Positions 33,038-41,780 of a stretch of DNA of 56,862 nucleotides are shown piece by piece. The DNA comes from MED-G82 sp964342675. Its GTDB lineage: Bacteria > Pseudomonadota > Gammaproteobacteria > Magnimaribacterales > D2472. The stretch covers positions 1 to 56,862 of the forward strand of contig CAYFFR010000003.1 of the NCBI GenBank assembly GCA_964342675.1. Direction: 5' to 3'. Position 1 is the first letter of the stretch, and each line of letters opens with the position of its first letter. The notes below the pieces were generated by a model. It did no database searches and had not been told where the DNA came from. It was given only the letters and a program-made list of their open reading frames with translations. The position numbers were made by a program, and so were the translations under genes.

Positions 33038-34017
33038 TAAATCATTGTATCAGCCTGTGTAAAGGCCTCTTTTAAAGATGTATCATTTGGTTTTGATTTA
33101 CCAGCCAATTCTAATGCAGTCCCATGATCTACAGAAATACGAATTAATGGTATGCCTAATGTAACATTCACAGCCTTACCAAAACTCAGAGCCTTTAAAA
33201 CAGGAAGAGCTTGATCATGATACATAGATAGGTAGACATCAGTTTTAGATAAGATTTTCTTAGTAAAAGCAGTATCAGCAGAAATAGGAAAAGAAGCATG
33301 AATTCCTTCATTATTAGCTTGTTTAATTGCAGGCATTAATGCGATACCTTCTTCGGTTCCAATAGTACCATTTTCACCTGCGTGAGGATTCAGACCCAAA
33401 ACAGTGATGCGTGGATTCTTTATTTTGAAGAATTTTTGTAGGTCTCTATGTATTATTCTTAGATTTTCTAATACAGAGTTCTTTGTTATGTAGCTTGAAA
33501 CACTTTTTAATGGTATGTGAGTGGTTGATAACGCAACTTTTATTTTAGGGGAGCTAAGTAGCATTAACGCGTGCTTAGATTTTGTTCTTTTTTGTATCCA
33601 TTCGGTATGTCCCATAAAACTCTTATAAGTTTTTACAATATTATTTTTACTTATTGGGCCTGTAACCAGAATACACTCTTTATTTAATAGACATGTATCA
33701 ATACCTTGATTCAGGCGATCAATTACATATTTAGCATTCTTAGGGTTTAGTACTCCAGAAGAAGAGTCACTACAAGTAGTACCATCAAGAATTTGTAACT
33801 CACCTTTATTATTTCTCTTTAATTGATCCAGATTCTTGATCTGAATTAGATTAATATTTTTATTTATAATTTTAGCTCTATCTAAAAAAAGCTTTGGATC
33901 ACCAAGCACTCCAACGCCACCTCTAAGGTTCTCCCAAAAATTAGTTTTACATAGTCGTATTATTAAATCAGGACCAATGCCAGCCGGCTCTCCAGGAGAA
34001 TATAAAATCTTTTTCAA
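33037..34017 (-). CDS. pdxA: 4-hydroxythreonine-4-phosphate dehydrogenase PdxA
   Basis: PdxA oxidises 4-phosphohydroxy-threonine in the DXP-dependent pathway to pyridoxal phosphate. The 326-residue protein starts LYSPGEPAGIGPDLI. It has the metal-ligand segments GHTEWI, LGLNPHAGENG and YHDQALPVLK, and ends with VTLGIPLIRISVDHGTALELAG, all typical. It overlaps surA by four bases. Another PLP-related gene, pdxH, is at the right end of the window. Confidence 0.96.
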   Translation of the reverse strand: MKKILYSPGEPAGIGPDLIIRLCKTNFWENLRGGVGVLGDPKLFLDRAKIINKNINLIQIKNLDQLKRNNKGELQILDGTTCSDSSSGVLNPKNAKYVIDRLNQGIDTCLLNKECILVTGPISKNNIVKTYKSFMGHTEWIQKRTKSKHALMLLSSPKIKVALSTTHIPLKSVSSYITKNSVLENLRIIHRDLQKFFKIKNPRITVLGLNPHAGENGTIGTEEGIALMPAIKQANNEGIHASFPISADTAFTKKILSKTDVYLSMYHDQALPVLKALSFGKAVNVTLGIPLIRISVDHGTALELAGKSKPNDTSLKEAFTQADTMI

Positions 34018-35258
34018 TCTAGGTCTTTGAACTCTACAAAAGCTTCAGCGCGCATAGTCCTTAATGAATTCTCAAGCTCCTCATCAAATTTCCTTGAAAA
34101 TAGAACGCCATAAGCTCTATCCTCTATCAGATCTTGTGTCATGTCATAGTTTCTAGTATCTAATACTTCAAGAAAATGAAACCCAAACTGAGATTCAAAT
34201 ACGGGTGAGATCTCTCCAATTTTTGTCTCCAACATCATTTTTTCAAATGCTGGTGCAGTTGCTCCTTTTGGAAGCCACCCAAGTTCACCCCCTTTATTTG
34301 CTGAACCAGGATCCTCAGAAAACTCTTTAGCTAATAAAGAAAATTCTTCTCCCGCAAACAATCTTTTCCTAACGTCTTCTAATTCTTCTTGTGTAAAAGT
34401 TTCATCTCTTAATTTAGTTGGTGACATTAATATATGCCTTACATTCCATTGATCTTCATACTGTACTAAAGGCCCTCTTTTATCCGATAGCATTAATAAA
34501 TGAAAACCTGCACCACTTTTAAGCGGAGGAGTGATGTAACCGACCCTTTGATTATTTATGTTATTGAAGAATAAATCTGGCAGATCTATAGCTTTTCTCC
34601 AGCCTAAAGAGCCTCCCTGAGAAGCATTTGAGGAGATAGAATATTCTGATGCAAGCTTTTCAAAGGATGCTTCACTTTCAATCATCCCTCTAATATTATT
34701 TGCTGTTTCTAGGTCTTTAACTAGTATTTGCTTAATCAAGAATTCTGGCAATAATTGAGTTTTAGCTTCTTCAGTGGAGATAAATGCATACAACTCCTGA
34801 TCAGTAATGATAATTTGACTACCGACTTTACCTCTCTGAACTCTTTGAATGATCATCTCTTTTCTGATTTGCTCTCTGAAGGTTGCATATACTTGGCCTT
34901 CAGACTCAATAGCTTCTATAAATTGCTCAATGGAAAAATTATTTTGTGCTGCTATATTTGCTATAGCTTGGTTTAGTTCAGCATCACTAATTCTTACACC
35001 CGCTCTTTTTGCACTTTGTAATTGAAGCTCTTCAAGTATCAGTCTTTCTCTTACCTGTTGGATGATTATGCTTTCTGCAGGCATCGGTATGTCCTGTTCT
35101 TGGAGTCGCGTTTTAAATGTTTGCATCATTGACTGTACTTGGGATTCCAAGACAACACCATCATTAACAATAATTGCAATACGATCTAGACTTTCAAACT
35201 TCGCAAAACCACTGAAAGATAAGAATATTATAAATATTGAGAATATAAATTTTTTCAT
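34014..35258 (-). CDS. surA: Periplasmic chaperone / peptidyl-prolyl isomerase SurA
   Basis: SurA escorts outer-membrane proteins, LptD among them, across the periplasm. The 414-residue protein has a signal peptide (about 1-19, IFSIFIIFLSFSGFA), a SurA N-terminal chaperone domain beginning ESLDRIAIIVNDGVVLESQV, and two parvulin domains (about 170-270 and 280-380; the second contains RHILMSP, GELGWLPKGATAPAFEKMML and FGFHFLEV). The gene directly follows lptD by nine bases, the canonical order. Confidence 0.95.
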   Translation of the reverse strand: MKKFIFSIFIIFLSFSGFAKFESLDRIAIIVNDGVVLESQVQSMMQTFKTRLQEQDIPMPAESIIIQQVRERLILEELQLQSAKRAGVRISDAELNQAIANIAAQNNFSIEQFIEAIESEGQVYATFREQIRKEMIIQRVQRGKVGSQIIITDQELYAFISTEEAKTQLLPEFLIKQILVKDLETANNIRGMIESEASFEKLASEYSISSNASQGGSLGWRKAIDLPDLFFNNINNQRVGYITPPLKSGAGFHLLMLSDKRGPLVQYEDQWNVRHILMSPTKLRDETFTQEELEDVRKRLFAGEEFSLLAKEFSEDPGSANKGGELGWLPKGATAPAFEKMMLETKIGEISPVFESQFGFHFLEVLDTRNYDMTQDLIEDRAYGVLFSRKFDEELENSLRTMRAEAFVEFKDLD

Positions 35259-35267
35259 TGTGGTTGA

Positions 35268-37532
35268 TTATAAGTTCCAGAGTGACTGAGTAAACATTTT
35301 TGCTAATTTATTTTTTGGCCCTGTTAGACCCTTTAACTCAAACTCAAAACTAATCCTGCTTTTGTTTTCTAATTGAATCATCTCCTTCCACATAAAAATA
35401 TCAGATGCATTGATTAGATTTGAGTTTAGTGCACTATTAAATCCAGAGAGTCTTTTATCGCTTGCATAAATCCTCCATGCAAAGCAACACGACTCATAAC
35501 CTACACCAATAAAACTTTCTATATTCTTGTTTTGATTTAGATCTTGCTTAGTTCCAGCTAAAAGCTGATAACCTCCACCAAAATATTTTTCAAGACCAAA
35601 CTCAAGATAATCTAGCTCATTGAATAGACTAAACTCATTTCCCTTTCTAAATCTTCTTGCAATATATACTTTTTCATCGCCATTATTGTATTCCAACCCA
35701 ATATCTCCTTTGTTCAAAGCATCAGATTTCTTTTCATAAGTTGCATTAGTAAAAAACATAAGATTGTTATTTCTTATAGACGCATTAAGTAGCAGTAGAT
35801 TATCTTTCGAAGAATCTAATCCATACAGTTCGTTAAGCACCTTACTGTCATTTAAAAAATTCTTTCTTGCTAAGTAGGTCCTTATCTCTAAGTCACCATA
35901 TTTTTTTTCCCAATCAATACCAAGATATACATATTCTTCATCTAAGATTCTATCAATCCCAAGCAATCTGCTTTCAGAAATTAGGTGTTTTGAATCCACA
36001 TGATAGGGATGTAAATCAAAGATCGGATTCTCTGACTGACTCGTAAAGTCAGTATAGCCAAAACCAATTTGCGGCTTAATTAACTCATAACCATTAGAGT
36101 TAGTCTTCAGAAAAACTTTATCTAATTTTAGTTTCGTAATTAGAAAATTATCATGATCTTTATACTTATTTTTTAAATGATAATTTTTATAAATTATCTC
36201 ATTCGAAAGCTCTATATTCGTTCCATCAAGATTTGCAAATGCAATAATCTCTAATGAAAAAGACTGTCTTCTACCTTCACGATTATTAATTGGGCTAACA
36301 CTCTGATTATTTATAAAGTAAAAACTTCCTAATGGACCATCATTTTCAAACTTTTCTGAGCTTAACGACCAGTCCATCAGAATATTTCTCCACTGATTTA
36401 TATAATTAAAGTTTATTGCGGGTGATTTTTTTAATTTGAATGGCAGAAGCGGATTTAATATTTGATACCCTTCTTGAGATAGCTTTAAGGATCCATTTTT
36501 AAATCCTAAATCTAATTCAACATTCTGTTTGAGCTTATATTCTCTTCGGTTACTGAATTGATCAAGATCTGATCCAAGATCATTAAGAACCAAAGGATCA
36601 GAGGCTTTTGACCAATCAATTGATAGCTTTCCCCAAGGTAACAGAATGCTTTCATTAGCATTAACAGCCCATCTTTTCTCTTGGTTATTATGAAACTTTT
36701 TATCATTATCAAAATATAGAACATTAATCTGATTGAGCCTGCCCCCAGATAAATACCTAACATTTGACTCTATCCCTAAACCTCTTTCATTTATCAGTCT
36801 AGGAGCAACAGTAATATCAGACTTTTGAGATGTCACTATATAAAAAGGTATATAAAAATCTATGCCATCAGAAGTAATCGCTATATCTGGTTCTAAAATG
36901 CCACTCAGACGCTGATCAGTTGCAGGAAAAGGTACTTTTGGTAGTCTGAATAATCTATTTTCAAATATTTTAAGCTCAAGGTCATTGATTACCCCTCGTT
37001 TAGATTCTTGGTTTACTAATACTTCTTTAGCGCTTATCTCCCATCCCTTAGACGGTTCTGAGCAAGATGAAAACGAAACATCTCTAAATAGCAATTCTGA
37101 TCTATCGATTGATGAAAGGTCTTTAAATTGAAACTTAAGCTTCTTATTTTTTAAGATAGCATTGCCATTCTCTAAATTTATTTGACCTGTATTGCGATTT
37201 ATTGATCCATTCTGAAATTGGAATAAAGCATCTGAGAACAATACTTCCCCATTTTTAATGCCTTTGATAGTATTTGCTGTTTTATTAAGTATTGCCGTAT
37301 CAGCCTTTAAGAAGCCTCTTTCTAACCCTAATTCAATCTCTCCATATAGCTTAAGTATCTGTTTATCAACTAGACTAATTTTATCTGCTTTTAGATATTC
37401 ATTATCAATCTTTGCCAGAGAGTTTTCTGGATAACTTTGTATTAAACATGTTGCTCCAAATACAAAAGCGCTATTTGAGAGCATCAAAACAATTAAGATT
37501 CTGCCTGTAAGGCTTTTTAGCATTCCTTGCAT
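35268..37532 (-). CDS. lptD: LPS-assembly protein LptD
   Basis: LptD forms the outer-membrane barrel that inserts lipopolysaccharide. The 754-residue precursor has a signal peptide ending near FVFGA, an N-terminal OstA/LptA-like beta-jellyroll (about 35-150) and a large C-terminal barrel. The cysteine pattern needed for folding is kept: Cys29 just after the signal, one cysteine in SFSSCSEPSKGW, and an adjacent pair in GYESCCFAW near residue 696. E. coli LptD uses equivalent pairs for disulfides. An alternative start at 37523 is possible. First gene of the lptD-surA-pdxA-rsmA-apaH group. Confidence 0.94.
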   Translation of the reverse strand: MQGMLKSLTGRILIVLMLSNSAFVFGATCLIQSYPENSLAKIDNEYLKADKISLVDKQILKLYGEIELGLERGFLKADTAILNKTANTIKGIKNGEVLFSDALFQFQNGSINRNTGQINLENGNAILKNKKLKFQFKDLSSIDRSELLFRDVSFSSCSEPSKGWEISAKEVLVNQESKRGVINDLELKIFENRLFRLPKVPFPATDQRLSGILEPDIAITSDGIDFYIPFYIVTSQKSDITVAPRLINERGLGIESNVRYLSGGRLNQINVLYFDNDKKFHNNQEKRWAVNANESILLPWGKLSIDWSKASDPLVLNDLGSDLDQFSNRREYKLKQNVELDLGFKNGSLKLSQEGYQILNPLLPFKLKKSPAINFNYINQWRNILMDWSLSSEKFENDGPLGSFYFINNQSVSPINNREGRRQSFSLEIIAFANLDGTNIELSNEIIYKNYHLKNKYKDHDNFLITKLKLDKVFLKTNSNGYELIKPQIGFGYTDFTSQSENPIFDLHPYHVDSKHLISESRLLGIDRILDEEYVYLGIDWEKKYGDLEIRTYLARKNFLNDSKVLNELYGLDSSKDNLLLLNASIRNNNLMFFTNATYEKKSDALNKGDIGLEYNNGDEKVYIARRFRKGNEFSLFNELDYLEFGLEKYFGGGYQLLAGTKQDLNQNKNIESFIGVGYESCCFAWRIYASDKRLSGFNSALNSNLINASDIFMWKEMIQLENKSRISFEFELKGLTGPKNKLAKMFTQSLWNL

Positions 37533-37571
37533 TGTACTATTTTCAGTTAGAAAAGAATCTATGTTAAAAGT

Positions 37572-38174
37572 TTATTTTTTTGATGATATAAAGTCTGGCA
37601 TTTCTCTAAGAGCTTCTTTTCCAAAGAACATCTCGTCCTTGATAAAAAATGTAGGCACTCCAAATGCACCAGCATCAACAGCTCTTTGAGTATTCTCTTT
37701 TAATAGATCTTTTATTCTTTGTTGATTCGTAAGAGCGATAATAGTATCAGCATCAATACCTGCATTTTGTATACATTCATGTAAGACCGATACATCTCCT
37801 AGATTTAATTCTTGCTCCCAAAAACCGCTTGCCACAGCATCAACATAATTTCTAAAGCAGTCTGTTTCTTGAGCAGCCAACGCACCTCTTTGAATGGTTA
37901 TAGTATTAATAGGAAAATGTGGATTAAATGAAAAATCTTTTAGTCTATGGAAAGTAGCAAACCTATTAATTTCAGCCATCATATATTCAGATTTTTTTGG
38001 TATCTCTGCATTTGCAATCATAGGCGGTTGGTTATTGGTCAGCTTAAATATCCCTCCTAGCAAACAAGGAATATAATCAAACGTAACACCAAATTTTTGT
38101 TCAAACGATGGGATGACTTTATGACATAAATAACCGTTAGGACTTGCAACATCATAAATAAATTTTATTCTCAT
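37572..38174 (-). CDS. DsbA-fold 2-hydroxychromene-2-carboxylate isomerase-like protein
   Basis: The 200-residue protein belongs to the HCCA isomerase/kappa-GST branch of the DsbA fold. It starts RIKFIYDVASPNGYLCHKVIP with the SPNGY active loop that binds glutathione, has LGGIFKLTNNQPP near residue 40, and ends FGVPTFFIKDEMFFGKEALREM with a cis-proline GVPTF. Members isomerise ring-cleavage products in naphthalene breakdown, but no such pathway is seen here; many homologues have other, unknown roles. The start ATG at 38174 was chosen because it gives the family N-terminus. An upstream ATG would overlap the divergent SDR gene. Confidence 0.87.
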   Translation of the reverse strand: MRIKFIYDVASPNGYLCHKVIPSFEQKFGVTFDYIPCLLGGIFKLTNNQPPMIANAEIPKKSEYMMAEINRFATFHRLKDFSFNPHFPINTITIQRGALAAQETDCFRNYVDAVASGFWEQELNLGDVSVLHECIQNAGIDADTIIALTNQQRIKDLLKENTQRAVDAGAFGVPTFFIKDEMFFGKEALREMPDFISSKK

Positions 38175-38192
38175 CCTTAAATTATACGTGAT

Positions 38193-38201
38193 TGATATAA
38201 T
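38193..38201 (+). promoter_or_regulatory. Extended -10 promoter for the SDR-amgK-murU group
   Basis: TGATATAAT is an extended -10 (TGnTATAAT) 25 bp before the ATG of the SDR gene, in the 52-bp divergent spacer. No good -35 is visible, which is acceptable for extended -10 promoters. AGGAG at 38217-38221 serves as the ribosome site. Confidence 0.45.
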
Positions 38202-38226
38202 GTAGCACTTAACCATAGGAGATTTT

Positions 38227-39084
38227 ATGAGCCTTTCGAATAAAACGTTATTTATAACCGGAGGCAGTCGAGGCATCGGTTTGGAAATTGCTAAACGAGC
38301 AGCTAAGGATGGTGCAAATATTGCCATAGCTGCTAAGACTGCAGAGCCTCATCCTAAACTCCCTGGCACAATTTATACTGCGGCGGAAGAAATTGAGCAA
38401 GAGGGCGGCAGGGCTTTGCCTTTAGTATGCGATGTTAGGGATGAAGAGAGTGTTTTAGATGCTATTAAGTTAACCAATAAAGAGTTTAATGGTATTGATA
38501 TATGTATCAATAATGCTTCTGCGATACAGCTTACAAAAACAGTTGATACTGATATGAAGAGATATGATCTTATGCATCAGATTAATGGAAGAGGCACATA
38601 CATGGTAAGCAAATATTGCATCCCTCATCTCAAGGAGTCAACCAACCCCCATATTTTAAATTTAGCCCCCCCACTTGATATGTCTCCACAATGGTTTGGT
38701 TCTCATGTTGCCTATACTATGGCGAAATATACGATGAGCATGTGTGTGTTAGGTATGGCAGAGGAATTCAAAAGCGAGGGCATAGCAGTGAATGCTATTT
38801 GGCCTAGAACAGCTATTGCAACAGCCGCAATCAAGAATGTCTTAGGCGGCGACTCGATGATGAGCATATCTAGGAAAGCATCAATTATGGCTGATGCAGC
38901 TTACGAAATTTTAATCAAAGATTCTAAAGAATTTTCTGGAAACTTTTGCATTGATGATTTAGTGCTCTATGAATCAGGAGTGCGTGACTTTTCTAAATAT
39001 GCTGAGGTACCATTTAGTGAACTTGCACCAGACTTTTTTGTACCAGCTGATACACCATTACCAGAGGAGATCAAAAATAGCTAA
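38227..39084 (+). CDS. HSDL2-like short-chain dehydrogenase
   Basis: The 285-residue SDR has the cofactor loop TGGSRGIGLEIAKRAA (about residues 11-26), NNASAIQLT near residue 94 and the catalytic YTMAK near residue 161. The pattern IAAKTAEPHPKLPGTIYTAAEEIE after strand two and VNAIWPRTAIATAA are characteristic of the hydroxysteroid dehydrogenase-like 2 group, which in bacteria is often tied to fatty-acid or terpenoid metabolism. The substrate is unknown. Its last eight bases probably overlap the amgK-like gene. Confidence 0.88.
   Translation: MSLSNKTLFITGGSRGIGLEIAKRAAKDGANIAIAAKTAEPHPKLPGTIYTAAEEIEQEGGRALPLVCDVRDEESVLDAIKLTNKEFNGIDICINNASAIQLTKTVDTDMKRYDLMHQINGRGTYMVSKYCIPHLKESTNPHILNLAPPLDMSPQWFGSHVAYTMAKYTMSMCVLGMAEEFKSEGIAVNAIWPRTAIATAAIKNVLGGDSMMSISRKASIMADAAYEILIKDSKEFSGNFCIDDLVLYESGVRDFSKYAEVPFSELAPDFFVPADTPLPEEIKNS
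39065..39070 (+). promoter_or_regulatory. Strong Shine-Dalgarno before the amgK-like gene
   Basis: AGGAGA lies six bases before an in-frame ATA at 39077 and inside the end of the SDR gene. No ATG, GTG or TTG in that frame lies at a suitable distance. It is the main argument for an AUA start of the next gene. Confidence 0.6.
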
Positions 39085-40033
39085 ACCCAACATTCATGAA
39101 TTGCTAGAACTTGCTAAAGATTTTGATCCGGCAGTTCAAGATCTTTCTCCTCTTACAAATGAAGCAAGTGGAAGAAAGTATTTTAGGGCTCAGAGCAACA
39201 ACAAATCATTTGTAGTTTGTTGGGCTCCAGAAGGTATTGATCAGTCAACATTCTTTAGGTTATCTAAAGCATTATCTGATCATAGAATTAAGGCTCCAGA
39301 GATATTAGCCTTTTCAGAAAATAACAATGTTTCATTTCAAAGTGATCTAGGTGACAAATCTTTAATTTATGATTTAGAGTTTTATAAAAATGAAAAAACT
39401 TTTCAATCCGTTATAGAGGCTATAGTTACCATTCAAAAAGCAAAAATTAAAGATATTCCTAAGATCACTATTAATAGATTAAGAGAACAAGCTGGGTTGA
39501 TTAAAAATGTTTTTTTTGAAAATTTTTTGGATTTAGATACTCCTCAATACATTGAAGAGCTGATTGATGTTTTCTCAGAGAGATTAATGACTCATCCCCA
39601 GGCGAACTCACATACTGATTTCGAAAGACGTAATTTATTCATCCTCCCTGATGAAACTGTAGCTGTAATTGATTTTCAGGACCTATGCATGACTTCAATA
39701 GGAACAGATTTGGCAGGCATCTCAATAGATCACTATTCTGAGATCAACCACCCACTGATTGATAAAGTAACATCTAACTACTTAAGTTTTTCTAAGCAAG
39801 ATATTAGCTTCGAAGATATGCAGACCATTATTTTAGAGGCTGGGGTGCATAGAAATATGCGAATTCTTGGAACTTTAGCAAGATTATATACTGAATCATC
39901 TTTAACCTTTAGATTAAAAGATTTACCTCAAATACTAAATAATTTATCAGAAATACTTCTCTTGTTAGGCCATGATAATTCCATATTTAAAGAGACTCGA
40001 ACTAATCTACAGCAGAGGTTGGAAGTATCATGA
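39077..40033 (+). CDS. amgK: AmgK-like N-acetylmuramate/N-acetylglucosamine anomeric kinase
   Basis: This aminoglycoside-phosphotransferase-fold protein resembles AmgK, which phosphorylates MurNAc/GlcNAc at C1 in peptidoglycan recycling. Motifs: EASGRKYFRAQS (nucleotide loop), SDLGDKSLIYDL, SHTDFERRNLFIL (catalytic HxDFxxxN) and VIDFQDLCMTSIGTDLAGI (DFQD metal site). The identity rests on these and on the murU-like gene just downstream, the Pseudomonas amgK-murU order. The start is odd: the nearest good ribosome site points to ATA at 39077 (318 residues). TTG at 39101 is the next choice, and an ATG at 38969 would overlap the SDR gene by 116 bases. Confidence 0.8.
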   Translation: MAKPNIHELLELAKDFDPAVQDLSPLTNEASGRKYFRAQSNNKSFVVCWAPEGIDQSTFFRLSKALSDHRIKAPEILAFSENNNVSFQSDLGDKSLIYDLEFYKNEKTFQSVIEAIVTIQKAKIKDIPKITINRLREQAGLIKNVFFENFLDLDTPQYIEELIDVFSERLMTHPQANSHTDFERRNLFILPDETVAVIDFQDLCMTSIGTDLAGISIDHYSEINHPLIDKVTSNYLSFSKQDISFEDMQTIILEAGVHRNMRILGTLARLYTESSLTFRLKDLPQILNNLSEILLLLGHDNSIFKETRTNLQQRLEVS

Positions 40034-40701
40034 ACGTGATGATATTTGCAGCTGGGGAGGGAAAAAGATTACGTCCTTTAAGCAATCAAGTCCCGAAGCC
40101 TCTAATAAAAATTGGCACTAAAACCTTACTTGATATTGCATTAGATACCGCAAGTAAGATTAATCCAGACTCAATAGTTATAAATGTATTCCATTTAAAA
40201 GATCAGATTACTACTTTTTTAGATAAGCACCCTATGCAAGATAAGATAGTTTGCATCGAAGAACCATTTTTATTAGGAACTGGAGGAGGCTTAATTAATG
40301 CATCTGAACATTTGGGTGCCGAACCAATACTTATATTAAATTCTGATCTAATATGTGACTTTGATATATCACAACTTAATCTTGAAGTAGAGTATGCTCA
40401 TTTAATAGGCGTTCCAAACCCGAGCCACAATAATAAAGGAGACTTTTCCATTCAAGGATCTTATGCTGAAGTTTTAGACTCACATAATCAATTTACTTTT
40501 GCAGGCATATCCATTATTAATCCAAATATTTTCTCGAATCATAAGAACAGTGAACTTCCTTTAGACTTATGGAAAGATTTGCTGTTACCTCTTATTAATC
40601 AGAGAAAAATATCAGCTGAAATCTATGATGGATTATGGTGCGACGTAGGTACTGAAGATAGACTAAAGCTTGCAAGGGAACTTTTAAAAGAAGAAAATTA
40701 A
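40030..40701 (+). CDS. murU: MurU-like N-acetylmuramate-1-phosphate uridylyltransferase
   Basis: The 223-residue nucleotidyltransferase begins MIFAAGEGKRLRPLSNQVPKPLIKIG, the nucleotide-binding G-rich loop with the PKPL lysine. LGTGGGLINASEHLG and LILNSDLICDFDI (metal-binding Asp) follow, and the end has WCDVGTEDRL. It overlaps the amgK-like gene by four bases. In Pseudomonas this pair converts MurNAc to UDP-MurNAc, bypassing early peptidoglycan synthesis and fosfomycin-sensitive MurA. Other sugar-1-phosphate specificities are possible. Confidence 0.83.
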   Translation: MNVMIFAAGEGKRLRPLSNQVPKPLIKIGTKTLLDIALDTASKINPDSIVINVFHLKDQITTFLDKHPMQDKIVCIEEPFLLGTGGGLINASEHLGAEPILILNSDLICDFDISQLNLEVEYAHLIGVPNPSHNNKGDFSIQGSYAEVLDSHNQFTFAGISIINPNIFSNHKNSELPLDLWKDLLLPLINQRKISAEIYDGLWCDVGTEDRLKLARELLKEEN

Positions 40702-40705
40702 AATT

Positions 40706-41374
40706 ATGTCCGATAAAAAATACATTATTGCGCCCTCAATACTTTCTGCAAATTTTGCAGACTTAGGCAATGATATAAGAGAAGTTATTAAAGCAGGCGG
40801 TGATTGGATTCATTTTGATGTAATGGATAATCATTATGTACCAAATTTAACTATAGGGCCGATGGTATGCGCTGCTTTAAGAACAAATGGCATTAATGAC
40901 TTTATTGATGTTCACTTGATGATTGAGCCTGTTGATGAGTTAGCGGTGAGTTTTGCTGAGGCTGGAGCAAACTTAATTAGTTTTCATCCTGAAGCTTCTA
41001 ACAATGTATTAGAAACCATTAAGTTAATAAAAAACAAAGGATGTCAGGTAGGTATAGCCTTAAATCCTAAGACCCCTGTTAAGTTAGTAGAAAATATACT
41101 TGATAACATTGATCTTATACTACTTATGAGCGTTAATCCTGGCTTTGGTGGACAGGAGTTTATCGATTCAGTCATTCCCAAGATAAAGGAGGCAAGACAA
41201 TTAATTGATGAAAACAACAAAGATATTCGTTTAGAAGTGGATGGAGGAATTAATGCTGATACTATAGCCTCAGTGGCTGAAGCTGGTGCAGATGTATTTG
41301 TTGCTGGATCAGCCATATTTGGATCACAGGATTATGCCAAAACAATCCAAGAATTTCGTCAAAAGATATCATAG
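40706..41374 (+). CDS. rpe: Ribulose-phosphate 3-epimerase
   Basis: Rpe interconverts ribulose-5- and xylulose-5-phosphate in the pentose phosphate pathway. The 222-residue TIM barrel starts IIAPSILSANFADLGNDI. It has HFDVMDNHYVPNLTIGPMV (metal-binding His and Asp), DVHLMIEPV, MSVNPGFGGQEF and LEVDGGINADTI (catalytic Asp). In Pseudomonas rpe is followed by gph and trpE; here gph is replaced by a DUF192 gene. Confidence 0.96.
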   Translation: MSDKKYIIAPSILSANFADLGNDIREVIKAGGDWIHFDVMDNHYVPNLTIGPMVCAALRTNGINDFIDVHLMIEPVDELAVSFAEAGANLISFHPEASNNVLETIKLIKNKGCQVGIALNPKTPVKLVENILDNIDLILLMSVNPGFGGQEFIDSVIPKIKEARQLIDENNKDIRLEVDGGINADTIASVAEAGADVFVAGSAIFGSQDYAKTIQEFRQKIS

Positions 41375-41771
41375 TTTCTTTTTAGTTCTTTTCTTCAGCT
41401 CTTTCCTGGAAACAGCAGAAGTATCATTTCAACATAAAGAAAGAACAGTGCTTAAGGTAGAAGTTGCTAATACAAATCTTCTTAGAAGACAAGGCTTAAT
41501 GAATCGACAAGAATTACTACAAGATCATGGTATGTTATTCATTTGGACTGGTTACGATCAAAGATGCATGTGGATGAAAGATACTTCTATTCCCATTACT
41601 CTAGCTTACCTATCTAATAAAGGCATTATTCAGGAAATTTATGATATGGTGCCTTTCTCAGAGAATTCTATTTGCTCTAAGCAACCAGCGAGAATGGCTC
41701 TGGAAGTTAATTTAGGGTGGTTTAATAAAAACGGTATTGGCATAGGAGATAAATTAATCCTTAAACATTAG
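41334..41771 (+). CDS. Exported DUF192 protein
   Basis: The 145-residue DUF192 protein has a probable N-terminal signal or membrane segment (YHSFFLVLFFSSFLETA, about residues 12-28). The family core follows: VEVANTNLLRRQGLMNRQEL, GMLFIW, the signature MWMKDTSIPITLAYLS and the final EVNLGWFNKNGIGIGDKL. The function of DUF192 is unknown. The nearest ATG in frame is 41334, so the gene overlaps rpe by 41 bases, the longest same-strand overlap between well-supported genes here. A non-ATG start further down would remove the signal. Confidence 0.85.
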   Translation: MPKQSKNFVKRYHSFFLVLFFSSFLETAEVSFQHKERTVLKVEVANTNLLRRQGLMNRQELLQDHGMLFIWTGYDQRCMWMKDTSIPITLAYLSNKGIIQEIYDMVPFSENSICSKQPARMALEVNLGWFNKNGIGIGDKLILKH

Positions 41772-41780
41772 ATTAGTGCA

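Noticed and set aside
37572..38174. Thiol oxidoreductase (DsbA) for LptD disulfide formation
   Set aside because: It has no CxxC motif and no signal peptide. The SPNGY loop and the cis-Pro GVPTF place it with HCCA isomerase/kappa-GST proteins.
38969..39076. Upstream ATG (38969) as start of the amgK-like gene
   Set aside because: It would overlap the conserved SDR gene by 116 bases, and the extra residues match neither family.
41772..41780. Possible trp leader/attenuator before trpE
   Set aside because: Only nine bases separate DUF192 and trpE; no tryptophan-rich leader or hairpin is possible there.
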